This document shows positions 43,701 to 51,276 of a DNA stretch of 64,000 bases, piece after piece. The notes below the pieces were generated by a model. It was not told the DNA's origin and did no database searches. It saw only the letters and a program-made list of their open reading frames with translations. The translations under genes and the position numbers were made by a program. Source of the DNA: Sutcliffiella horikoshii (GTDB taxonomy: Bacteria > Bacillota > Bacilli > Bacillales > Bacillaceae_I); assembly GCF_008180725.1 (NCBI RefSeq), contig NZ_VTEV01000002.1, positions 342,426-406,425 of the forward strand, written 5' to 3'. The stretch's first letter is position 1, and each line of letters begins with the position of its first letter.

Positions 43701-43721
43701 ATGAAAAGAGGTAGCTAATGG

Positions 43722-43820
43722 GAGAAGCGGTGGGACGGACCTCTGCTTCTTTTCTATCTTTTATCAGTGGAACTCGCGAAATACTGCACAAGGTAGAAAC
43801 AACAACCCGAAGTGAATACC
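43722..43820 (+). repeat. REP/half-BIME element
   Basis: GAAGCGGTGGGACGGACC followed by TCTGCTTC forms a short palindrome, and the shared downstream sequence (TTTTATCAGTGGAACTC, then CACAAGGTAGAAAC) follows. It directly precedes a full copy. Confidence 0.65.
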
Positions 43821-43823
43821 TCA

Positions 43824-44002
43824 AGAAGCAGGGGGACGGACCTCTGCTTCTTTTCTATCTTTTATCCGTGGAACTCACGAAATACTGAACAAGGTAGAAA
43901 CAACTAAATATTTTTTTAACAACCCGAAATGAATACCTCTCGAGTCAAATCCTTTCGATAAATATCGTAAAGTAAGGAAGCAAAGGACCGTCCCTCTGAA
44001 TA
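43824..44002. repeat. Full BIME/MITE-like element (copy 1)
   Basis: About 179 bp. The left end is a palindrome with GGGACGGACCTCTGCTTC; the right end is an inverted version containing GGAAGCAAAGGACCGTCCC. The interior includes TTTTATCCGTGGAACTCACG and TATCGTAAAGTAAGG. It is very similar along its whole length to the copy at 50299-50480. No coding capacity. Confidence 0.75.
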
Positions 44003-44016
44003 CTCTAATACTCTGA

Positions 44017-44244
44017 ATAAAAAGATTTAGAGATTTAGGGTTGGAAGAGAATCTAGTTGTCATCGAAAGTGCAGGAGAATACGCTTATTGTCTATACACA
44101 TCTAAAATGGAGAATAATGAATGCCCAATTATCGCATGGAATAGAGTAGGAGATCTAGATGAATACTACACAGCCAAGAATTTCTACGAGTTCTTATCAC
44201 GTAGGTTATTGGATGCAAAGGAAGCGTGGGGAGAAGATTTTTAA
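44017..44244 (+). pseudogene. SUKH (SMI1/KNR4) immunity gene, C-terminal fragment
   Basis: The frame KRFRDLGLEENLVVIESAGE, then YAYCLYTSKMENNECPIIAW, ends after FYEFLSRRLLDAKEAW. This matches the C-terminal third of SUKH immunity proteins (NLVVI..GE.AYCLDTS). The N-terminal part is missing, and the BIME right end lies about 15 bp upstream of the surviving frame. It is probably a decayed immunity gene behind the LXG locus. Confidence 0.75.
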
Positions 44245-44255
44245 GGTGACGGTTT

Positions 44256-44361
44256 AGAAGCAGGGGGACGGACCTCTGCTTCTTTTTATCTTTTATCAGT
44301 GGAACTCACTAAATACTGCACAAGGTAGAAAAGGAAGCACAGGGACGGACCTTTGCTTCCT
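44256..44361 (+). repeat. Pair of REP-like palindromes
   Basis: Two units. The first (about 44256-44285) has GAAGCAGGGGGACGG...CTCTGCTTC plus the shared downstream piece. The second (44331-44361) is a neat palindrome with GGAAGCA and TGCTTCC arms around CAGGGACGGACCTT. Confidence 0.65.
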
Positions 44362-44421
44362 GGCTTAAGGTGAAAGGTATGTTGCTACGCCGTTCGTGGT
44401 AGACCACTATTAATAATCTTA

Positions 44422-44616
44422 TCAGCTAGAATCTCTGTTCTTTTCGATTTCTTCTTTCCATGTATTTAACTTAGAAACAACTTCATGAAAATAATCATGA
44501 AATGGATATGTCGCTGAAATCAGTAGTAATTCTTCTTCATCTAAAATTTTTAATTCATTATCTAACTTATTTAGTTCGGTAATGGAACCATATAGAAACT
44601 TAATCACTTTGTCCAT
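44422..44616 (-). CDS. Small hypothetical acidic protein
   Basis: A 64-residue protein starting at ATG 44616 with TAGGAG upstream (MDKVIKFLYGSITELNKLDNEL-type helical sequence, split here as MDKVIKFLYGSITELN and KLDNELKILDEEELLLI). The longer frame to 44658 lacks a ribosome site. It may be another immunity-type or regulatory small protein; not recognised. Confidence 0.55.
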   Translation of the reverse strand: MDKVIKFLYGSITELNKLDNELKILDEEELLLISATYPFHDYFHEVVSKLNTWKEEIEKNRDSS

Positions 44617-44716
44617 ACTAATTACTCCTAGTTTATTTTTTATATGCCAAATCTTCAAAGATTAACAAGTAATTTTTCTGAATAAACAAGATTGCTTCTT
44701 GGGTATCGTCCTATAA

Positions 44717-46063
44717 CTAAATAAAAAGAAGACCTGCTCCTAATACTACTCCTGTTACGATCATTACTACTGCTGAATAACCCATGATATATCGAATGCC
44801 AAGACCTGTGATAGCAAGCAAAGCTAGTGTCCAAAATGGCTGGATGAGATTTGTCCAAGTATCTCCCCAAGCTACGGCCATCGCCACTTTTGGTATATCT
44901 GCCCCCAGTTGATTTGCTGCTTCAATAATAATAGGACCTTGTACGGCCCATTGTCCCCCACCAGAAGGAACCAGCACGTTAATGATACCAGCACTCAAAA
45001 AGGCCCATAAAGGCAATGTTTCTGCAGTAGCGAAGTTCAGTAAGCCATTTGCCAACGTTGTTGCAATACCTGTTCCTGCCACTATACTCATAAGCCCACC
45101 ATAGAAGGGGAATTGCAATATTATTCCAAAGGATGCGGATGAGCCACCCATAATAGAACCTAGATACTCTTTTGAGTTTGAAGTAAATAATAATCCGGCT
45201 GCCAAGAAGGAGACAATAACGATATTGATATTCATGGCACCTCCGTTTAGGAAGAAGATAACAATGTACATGAAACAAAATAAACCTAAAATAAAGGTAA
45301 TGAGCCGACTCTCTTCCAAACGTTCAGCAGGAGTGACAGGAGAACCAAAATTAATCGAATCCCCTCTTACATCTCTTTCAGCAGAAGCCGCTGAAACTTC
45401 TTCTTCAGCAGAAGCTGGCAAACTGATTCTTTCATTCTCATTTTTCGGCCGCATAAGTACGATGGTAATGAGTACAGAAATAACAACAGCAATCAATAGT
45501 ATCAAATTGAAAGGAGCAAAAATTGTTTCAGATACGGGGATGATGCCCATCTGTTGTTCCAAGAAATGACCAGGGGTTGCGATTAGTTGTGGAATAGTTC
45601 CTCCATATCCTGCATGCCAGACAATCATTCCTGAAAAAGCGGCAGCAATAACTAAAGGATAATGAACCTTACCACGATGAATGATACCCATCTCACGGGC
45701 AACGATTGCACCTGCAATAATACCGAAACCCCAAGAAATCCAACTTAATACTACCTGCACTAAAATGGTCACGATATAAACCTGTACTTCTGTTTTTGGC
45801 AAGCGCGCAAAAACTTTTAATACTCTGTTGACAATAGGTGTTTTTGCTAAGGCAAACCCTGTCACTAACATAAGTGTAGCTTGCATGGTAAAGGCTAGAA
45901 TATCAAAAAGCCCTTTTCCCCATAAATCCATTACCTCCTGAATACTTGAACCATGAAATAATCCGAGAATAAAGACAATGATGGTTAGACCAAATAATAT
46001 AATAAATGAATCAGGGAGATATCTTTCTACTAATTTAGTAAACATATTGGAAAGATAGCGCAA
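44717..46063 (-). CDS. Short-chain fatty acid transporter, AtoE family
   Basis: A 448-residue membrane protein of the AtoE/SCFA_trans family, with about ten to twelve hydrophobic segments, FVFILGLFHG-like and WISWGFGIIAGAIVARE stretches, and VPSGGGQWAVQGPI near the C-terminus, a family hallmark. It starts with TTG 46063, seven bases after AAGGAGTG. It should import short-chain (keto) acids for the neighbouring BKACE enzyme. It lies downstream of BKACE in the same direction with a 177-bp gap that holds a 12-bp inverted repeat. Confidence 0.88.
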   Translation of the reverse strand: MRYLSNMFTKLVERYLPDSFIILFGLTIIVFILGLFHGSSIQEVMDLWGKGLFDILAFTMQATLMLVTGFALAKTPIVNRVLKVFARLPKTEVQVYIVTILVQVVLSWISWGFGIIAGAIVAREMGIIHRGKVHYPLVIAAAFSGMIVWHAGYGGTIPQLIATPGHFLEQQMGIIPVSETIFAPFNLILLIAVVISVLITIVLMRPKNENERISLPASAEEEVSAASAERDVRGDSINFGSPVTPAERLEESRLITFILGLFCFMYIVIFFLNGGAMNINIVIVSFLAAGLLFTSNSKEYLGSIMGGSSASFGIILQFPFYGGLMSIVAGTGIATTLANGLLNFATAETLPLWAFLSAGIINVLVPSGGGQWAVQGPIIIEAANQLGADIPKVAMAVAWGDTWTNLIQPFWTLALLAITGLGIRYIMGYSAVVMIVTGVVLGAGLLFI

Positions 46064-46142
46064 ACTTATTCACTCCTTGAGTATAAAAATTATACTGAGT
46101 TTACAATTTTAGTTAGTGCTACTGGAGAGTTTCTTTGGAGAT

Positions 46143-46193
46143 TGTAATGCTATGCGAAGGTCATTTCTTACTAACCATAAACATAGCATTACA
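46143..46193. promoter_or_regulatory. Perfect 12-bp inverted repeat between BKACE and transporter
   Basis: TGTAATGCTATG at 46143-46154 and CATAGCATTACA at 46182-46193 are exact reverse complements, separated by 27 bases. They lack a T tract. This could be an RNA stem that separates expression of the two genes or a protein-binding site. Confidence 0.6.
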
Positions 46194-46240
46194 TAATTAA
46201 CTTCTTAATAGAGTGACTATAAATCCACGGACCTTATGAT

Positions 46241-47110
46241 TTAGGTTGTAATGTAGCTTAACCCCAACAGTTCTCTTGCTTCTGATGTACTTGCTACCTC
46301 CCGATCCAGCTCATTAGCTATTCTTACTGCTCTCTCAATCAATTGAGATTGGCTTCCAACAAGTTCACCTTTGCGATAATAGATGGTATCTTCAGTACCG
46401 GTTCTTATATTCCCACCTAAACAGATTGCAAGATTTAAAGTAGGAACATGATATCTACCAATGCTTACTGCCTGCCAGCTAGAATTATCCGGAATTATAT
46501 CAATCATTCGCAATAAATTTTCGGCAGAGTGCTGAATTCCTCCTGGTACTCCTATTACAAAACTAAAGTGGATCTTCCCTTCAATAATACCTTTATCAGC
46601 CATATCCATAACATTATAGATATGAGACAAATCATAGCACTCAAATTCAACCTCGATGTCCTTTTCTTTACAACCTTGGTAAAATTCCTTATTGAAACGA
46701 TATGGATTTTCAAAGGTGTATTTGCGGCCAAACTCAAACGAACCTGCATTAATAGTTAACATATCTGGCTTTGGATCTAAATTTAATAGATTCATCCTGT
46801 CCTTTAACGTAAATTGTCTATCAGGTCTTTGACCAAGTCCATTCCCAACCTGGACAATCATTTCAGGGCAAACTTCCCTGATCCCTTGGATAATTTCTCT
46901 GTAAATGCCCAAATCCTCTGTCACTATCCCATCTTTATCGCGTGCATGGATATGTGCGACAGTAGCACCGGAAGAAAATGCTTCTTTCATAGAAAGAACA
47001 ATTTCTTCTGGTTGTTCAGGCAAGATAGAATTTGTTTCTTTACCGTGTAACCCTCCTGTTGTCGCGCAAGTAATAATTAACTTCTCATGATTAGATAATG
47101 TTGTTTTCAT
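46241..47110 (-). CDS. Beta-keto acid cleavage enzyme (BKACE)
   Basis: A 289-residue zinc enzyme of the BKACE/Kce family. These enzymes condense a beta-keto acid with acetyl-CoA to give acetoacetate and a new CoA ester. The HIHARD motif carries the zinc histidines, ECYD and GTEDTIYY fit the active-site loops, and VIGVPGG is characteristic. ATG 47110 follows AGAAAGGAAG. The substrate cannot be read from sequence alone. Context (fatty-acid transporter, anion exporter, LysR regulator) says small organic acid use. Confidence 0.88.
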   Translation of the reverse strand: MKTTLSNHEKLIITCATTGGLHGKETNSILPEQPEEIVLSMKEAFSSGATVAHIHARDKDGIVTEDLGIYREIIQGIREVCPEMIVQVGNGLGQRPDRQFTLKDRMNLLNLDPKPDMLTINAGSFEFGRKYTFENPYRFNKEFYQGCKEKDIEVEFECYDLSHIYNVMDMADKGIIEGKIHFSFVIGVPGGIQHSAENLLRMIDIIPDNSSWQAVSIGRYHVPTLNLAICLGGNIRTGTEDTIYYRKGELVGSQSQLIERAVRIANELDREVASTSEARELLGLSYITT

Positions 47111-47195
47111 TTAGTTACTTCCTTTCTATATTTTAATTTATTTCATTAGTTTAGGTAAGCGTTTTCATTTTGGTCATTGATTAATTTCGTTAAGT

Positions 47196-48002
47196 TTAAA
47201 TCAACTTAGCAAACCAACTCCAACATGAAAAGGTTCCAACGAGAATGAGGAGGCTATAAACCAAGTGTTTAAATAACACATCATTAACTTGCTTTTGTAT
47301 TAATTGTCCAATATAAAATCCTATTAATAATGGAACTATATAAATCATAACCACTGTAATAATTTTCACTTGGTTAAATTCTTGTTTAAAACTAAACAGT
47401 GCAACACTGATCACAATTGCATAGATGAAAATGAAATAGTAAAGGACGGTTGCTCTAAATAAGTCTTTTTTTAGTATTGGAATTAACGTTGCGATTACTG
47501 GGGGACCGGGTAACCCTACTGCTCCAGTAAGAACACCTGAACTTAGGCCAGCCAAGTAAAACCCCTTTGGAAGTTTTCGGGTAATTGTGGAATCTGTATC
47601 ATTGGATACATTTGTTATTCGAGATAATCTTCTTTTTCGCCTTTCTTGTACCAGTTGAGCTATGACATAACTCAGAACGGATATTCCCACAAACCCTTCC
47701 AAATGGGCAACATTCATCTTTTTTCCTATTAATATGCCAAACCATAAACCTGGAAGTCCGATTACAATTAGTCGCCATATTAAATCCCAACGAGGTTGAT
47801 GGACATTTTTCCACCCTTGTAGTAAAAGAGTGATCATAGCTAACATAATACTGATTAAGACAGCTTCATAACTTGGAAAGATTAACAGCAATAAAGGAAT
47901 GGAAATGAGTGCAAAACCAAATCCTGTAATCTCTTGGACACCAGCTGCTCCCATAACCACTACGATACTCCAAAGCCATTGGTAAATAGTTAATTCAGCC
48001 AT
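47196..48002 (-). CDS. TauE/SafE-family permease
   Basis: A 268-residue protein with seven to eight transmembrane segments of the TauE/SafE type. It has two hallmark glycine/proline-rich loops (ITGFGFALISIPLLL near the N-terminus and LTGAVGLPGPPVI after the middle). These proteins move sulfonates, sulfite or organic anions. ATG 48002 follows GGAGAAAGG. First gene of the operon with BKACE and the AtoE transporter, divergent from the LysR gene. Confidence 0.85.
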   Translation of the reverse strand: MAELTIYQWLWSIVVVMGAAGVQEITGFGFALISIPLLLLIFPSYEAVLISIMLAMITLLLQGWKNVHQPRWDLIWRLIVIGLPGLWFGILIGKKMNVAHLEGFVGISVLSYVIAQLVQERRKRRLSRITNVSNDTDSTITRKLPKGFYLAGLSSGVLTGAVGLPGPPVIATLIPILKKDLFRATVLYYFIFIYAIVISVALFSFKQEFNQVKIITVVMIYIVPLLIGFYIGQLIQKQVNDVLFKHLVYSLLILVGTFSCWSWFAKLI

Positions 48003-48105
48003 AACCTTTCTCCAATCATTTTAACTATATTTTCTTGGTTAATGTTTTAATAACCACCTCCTCTAAAGGAATAATTTTTTGAATGTTTTAATTATTTATA
48101 TTTAT

Positions 48106-48134
48106 CTTACATTTAAACTTTTGTAATGTATAAT
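48106..48134 (+). promoter_or_regulatory. Probable promoter of the LysR gene
   Basis: CTTACA, a 17-bp spacer, then TATAAT, ending 50 bp before the LysR start. Just downstream, ATGCAA...TTGCGCAT (about 48142-48170) is an imperfect inverted repeat and may be a LysR site. Confidence 0.55.
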
Positions 48135-48184
48135 AACAATTATGCAACTACACTTGCGTTTTGCGCATATGAGGTGAACGTAAT

Positions 48185-49087
48185 ATGACCCTTGATCAAC
48201 TTGAATATATCGTAGAGGTATTTAGAGCAGAATCTATTTCCGTTGCAGCTGATAATTTACATGTATCCCAATCCGGAATTAGTAGAGCCATTTCAAATCT
48301 AGAAAATGAACTAGGGGTTAAAATATTTAGGCGTTCAAAATTAGGAACGACCCCTACAGAAGAGGGAAAGAAAATAATAAAATATGCTTATGATGCGCTT
48401 CTGATCATAGGGAAGATAAAGGAAGAGGCTAAGCTCTATACAGGCTCTATTACTGGAAATTTAAAAGTAGCTACAACTACCGGCTATATGAAGCAATTAC
48501 TTAAACCTCTATCTGACTATAAGAATGAGTTTCCGAACATAAATATAGAAGTTTTACAGATGGGAACCAAGGATATTATTAATTCTATTCAGGAGCACAA
48601 AATCGATATAGGAATAATCACCATTTACGGAGACTACAAAACGAAAAATAATAATTTAGACTTCGATATTTTTGTAGAAGGGAAAATGAAGTTGTGCGTA
48701 AGCAAAAATTCCCCTTTAGCGCTTAGTAGAGCCGTCACTCCTCAAGAAATATTAAACAACCAAAAGTTTGTTGTATACGACAATGATTTTATTAATTGGT
48801 TTCACAGTGATTTTAGCAATAAGTATGGTCCTGTTGATGTTTTATTTACATCCAATAATACCGATGTGATTAAAGAAGCAATACTGAATAATCTAGCTGT
48901 TTGCTTTGCAACAGACTTCGCTATGAAAAGTGACCCTTATGTCCTGAGCGGTCAAATAATTCTGGTGGACCTCTGGGATTATCACACAGCGAGCTTTTAT
49001 TTTGGAAGAGTAATCTCCAATGGTCGATACCTATCGGCAAGTGCAAATAAGTTTTTAGATTTTATTAAAAGCGATCTTGATACATAG
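48185..49087 (+). CDS. LysR-family regulator of the BKACE operon
   Basis: A 300-residue LysR regulator. The winged helix-turn-helix spans about 1-60 (SVAADNLHVSQSGISRAISNLE). The effector domain follows, with GNLKVATTTGYM at its start. ATG 48185 has GAGGTGA upstream. The head-to-head position relative to the TauE/BKACE/AtoE operon makes it the likely activator. The ligand is probably a substrate or product of that pathway. Confidence 0.9.
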   Translation: MTLDQLEYIVEVFRAESISVAADNLHVSQSGISRAISNLENELGVKIFRRSKLGTTPTEEGKKIIKYAYDALLIIGKIKEEAKLYTGSITGNLKVATTTGYMKQLLKPLSDYKNEFPNINIEVLQMGTKDIINSIQEHKIDIGIITIYGDYKTKNNNLDFDIFVEGKMKLCVSKNSPLALSRAVTPQEILNNQKFVVYDNDFINWFHSDFSNKYGPVDVLFTSNNTDVIKEAILNNLAVCFATDFAMKSDPYVLSGQIILVDLWDYHTASFYFGRVISNGRYLSASANKFLDFIKSDLDT

Positions 49088-49257
49088 TAGCTTGAAAGTG
49101 GGACTGGATTGAAATTATCCGTAAAAGAGTTTCTCCAACTAGGTTTTATCGCTCAATGATTTAAACCAAACCTGAAGTTAATGAATTTAATTACATATTT
49201 TAGAAATTTACTAATATTATGGTAGTGGTTAAAAAAACCTATGTAGGAGGCGATGTT

Positions 49258-49752
49258 TTGGGGAGTGTTAAATTTTCTATTAGCTTATTGTTCTTTTGGA
49301 TCAAGGGGAAGGTAGAGGTGGATAATAGGTTTGTTAAAACAAACTTGTCAAACACTATCTTAGGCATTATCCCAGCAGGTAAAGATCAGCAAAACATACC
49401 GCTGAAGAATATTTCAGGTGCGATGCTATCCTCTAAGTATTACTTTAAGCCAATGTTATTTGGCCTAATTCTCTTATTAATTGGATTGAATGCTTTAGGA
49501 GAAAACTTTTTCCTTGGGTTAGTCCTCTTATTACTTGGAATTGGAATCGCAGGAAATGGCATACAAACGTTATTAGTCATAGAAAAGGCAGGATCGCCAT
49601 ATTTCATTAGTGTGCCATTTTTCGAGAAATCAAAAATGGTTTCAATAAGCAATAGCATACACCAAGCGTTAGCCGATGACGTGGACAAAACCGATTTGAA
49701 CATGTTTTTTGATAAAAAAGCTAAAAAAAATGCTAATGCTAATTTGAGCTGA
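49258..49752 (+). CDS. Hypothetical membrane protein
   Basis: A 164-residue protein with TTG start at 49258, seven bases after AGGAGG; the longer frame from 49219 has no ribosome site. The N-terminal ~60 residues resemble a small beta (PH-like) domain (GKVEVDNRFVKTNLSNTILG, IPLKNISGAML). Two adjacent transmembrane segments follow (MLFGLILLLIGLNAL; FFLGLVLLLLGIGIAGNG) and then a cytoplasmic tail ending in lysines and asparagines. Function unknown. A bidirectional terminator separates it from the next gene. Confidence 0.65.
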   Translation: MGSVKFSISLLFFWIKGKVEVDNRFVKTNLSNTILGIIPAGKDQQNIPLKNISGAMLSSKYYFKPMLFGLILLLIGLNALGENFFLGLVLLLLGIGIAGNGIQTLLVIEKAGSPYFISVPFFEKSKMVSISNSIHQALADDVDKTDLNMFFDKKAKKNANANLS

Positions 49753-49782
49753 AGTGACAAATAACTCTAAATAAAGTATTAA

Positions 49783-49815
49783 AGAACCCAAGCCACAAAA
49801 AATGACTTGGGTTCT
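49783..49815. terminator. Bidirectional terminator
   Basis: AGAACCCAAG pairs with CTTGGGTTCT between two convergent genes, with A- and T-rich flanks. Confidence 0.8.
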
Positions 49816-49824
49816 AAAGTTATA

Positions 49825-50121
49825 TCAGGCATTACTTCTCCATTTGTTACTAAAATCCAATACAAGCGCCATTATAATGGAAATAACGAACACCACAGAT
49901 AAAAAGATAATACCTAAGATGTCATATATTCCAGAAAGTGCTTGGGCATATAAATCTAGTTTCAGTTTAATATACAGGAATAGAATCCCGACTGCAGACG
50001 TTATTGCGGGAACATATAAGCTTATTTTCGGATACTTTTTTTTCCCAACAAAATAAATGAAATAAGCAACTAAAATTGTTAGACTAACTACAATAAATAA
50101 ACTTAAAAAGGCATCCATCAT
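49825..50121 (-). CDS. YesK-like small membrane protein
   Basis: A 98-residue protein (ATG 50121; ATG 50127 overlaps the AAAAGGATGG ribosome site, ATG 50118 also possible). Three hydrophobic segments (LFIVVSLTILVAYFIYFVG; ISLYVPAITSAVGILFLYI; IIFLSVVFVISIIMALVLDF) fit the YesK-like family of Bacillus. No function is known. Confidence 0.6.
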   Translation of the reverse strand: MMDAFLSLFIVVSLTILVAYFIYFVGKKKYPKISLYVPAITSAVGILFLYIKLKLDLYAQALSGIYDILGIIFLSVVFVISIIMALVLDFSNKWRSNA

Positions 50122-50213
50122 ATCCATCCTTTTAATAGTAAATGAATTTCATTAAAACATTTTATGATAATAATCTGGCAACACTTTCACCGGCCAGGGA
50201 GGCAAGGGGACGA

Positions 50214-50290
50214 GGGAGGCAAGGGGACGGACCTCTGCTTCTTTTTATCTTTTATCAGTGGAACTCATGAAACACTGCACAAGGTAGATA
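50214..50290 (+). repeat. Half-BIME element
   Basis: GGGGACGGACCTCTGCTTC with the family's downstream piece (TTTTATCAGTGGAACTC, CACAAGGTAGA). Directly followed by a full copy, the same arrangement as at 43.7 kb. Confidence 0.65.
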
Positions 50291-50298
50291 CATCTAAA

Positions 50299-50480
50299 GA
50301 GAAGCGGGGGGACGGACCTCTGCTTCTTTTTATTTCTTTTATCCGTGGCACTCACGAATTACTGCTCAAGGTAGAAACAACTAAATAATTTACTAACAAC
50401 CGGGAGTGAATACCCCACGAGTCAAATTCTTTCCATAAAATATCGTAAAGTAAGGAAGCAAAGGACCGTCCCTCTGAATA
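50299..50480. repeat. Full BIME/MITE-like element (copy 2)
   Basis: About 182 bp, bounded by the same inverted ends as copy 1 (left GGGACGGACCTCTGCTTC, right GCAAAGGACCGTCCC) and similar throughout its interior. Confidence 0.75.
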
Positions 50481-50559
50481 TTTTCCTTTCTAATATATGT
50501 AGACGCTTTGTACTCTGATAAGTTTCAGAAACAAAGGCATCGTTCCAGTAGGTTGCTAG

Positions 50560-50626
50560 TGCGTTTTTAATAGAAAAACGAATATTATTTATAGAAAATA
50601 GCCTTATTTTTATGGATAAAATTCGG
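50560..50626 (+). repeat. A/T-rich leader of 21-bp array 1
   Basis: Contains TTTTTAATAGAAAAACG and ATAGAAAATAGC. The same order of blocks occurs before array 3 (60999-61062) and in weaker form before array 2. Confidence 0.55.
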
Positions 50627-50840
50627 TTTGGACACTTATCCTCTTGCTTCGGACAAAAAAAGTGAAAAAACACTAGGGTTCGGTCAATTCAGCAGCGACG
50701 TTCGGTCAACTTTCAACGACCTTTGGACACTCCAAAATTTCGTTCGGTCAATTGGCGGCAATCTTCGGTCAATTTACCCAAAACTTCGGTCAAATTTCCC
50801 GAAACTTTGGTCAAAAATCAAAAATCTTCGGACATTTTAT
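50627..50840 (+). repeat. 21-bp-phased TTCGGTCAA array, copy 1
   Basis: Ten motifs (TTCGGTCA, TTCGGACA or TTTGGACA) start at 50627, 50648, 50679, 50701, 50722, 50743, 50764, 50785, 50806 and 50827. Spacing is 21 bp apart from one 31-bp and one 22-bp step. Between motifs the sequence is mostly ACTTTNNNNAAAAC-like. It is not coding: steps of 31 and 22 break any frame. Confidence 0.85.
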
Positions 50841-50844
50841 CATT

Positions 50845-50893
50845 GAAGGGACAGGAGAGACGACACAACTTAAGTCGTCGTTCCTGTCCCTTC
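50845..50893. repeat. GGGACAGG-type hairpin after array 1
   Basis: GAAGGGACAGGA and TCCTGTCCCTTC are perfect arms, with inner GACGAC/GTCGTC pairing. It begins five bases after the array. Confidence 0.75.
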
Positions 50894-51080
50894 AGCCAAC
50901 CCCTGAAACCCCTTCAGGAAAGAAAAGGAAGCGCTATCAAGAAGAATTTGTATTTACAGATAATTCTCTCCAATCTATAATGGGGAAGGGGGTTTTTGTT
51001 TAAAAAGGTTAGAAAAAGTCGAAAATCTGGGAATCTAGCTGTTATTTTCCGAATATTATCATTCTTATATTTTGCGGTAA

Positions 51081-51134
51081 TTCTACAAATCTTCACATTA
51101 AATTAACACTAGATTCATAATATGACTTTACAAT
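51081..51134 (+). promoter_or_regulatory. Pho box and promoter of the nuclease/nucleotidase gene
   Basis: Four direct TT-N-A-type hexamers lie at exact 11-bp steps: TTCTAC 51081, TTCACA 51092, TTAACA 51103, TTCATA 51114. A -10-like TACAAT lies at 51129-51134. With a start near 51141 the repeats cover about -60 to -22, the known arrangement of PhoP boxes at Bacillus phosphate-starvation promoters. Confidence 0.7.
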
Positions 51135-51276
51135 AATGTCTGGGTAGGCTTGACTGCATGAAAGAAATGTAGGTAATAAGCCTTATGGGTGCAGGACAAT
51201 TTCCCCTAAAATGTAGTGAAGAATTCACCACGAGTCAACATAAGGGTCCATAATTTAAGAAAATGGGAGGAAGAAA

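Noticed and set aside
48003-48075. Leader peptide of about 10 codons before the TauE gene on the minus strand
   Set aside because: AGGAGGTGG abuts its GTG with no spacing, and no attenuator structure is visible.
50627-50840. CRISPR array
   Set aside because: The repeats are short (about 8-10 bp conserved) and spaced 21 bp with similar, not unique, intervening sequence; there are no cas genes.
50723-51003. ORFs through the 21-bp arrays encoding FGQ- or SVN-type heptads
   Set aside because: They arise because 21 is a multiple of 3. Steps of 31, 32, 22 and 19 bp break the frame, there is no ribosome site, and different frames are open in different copies.
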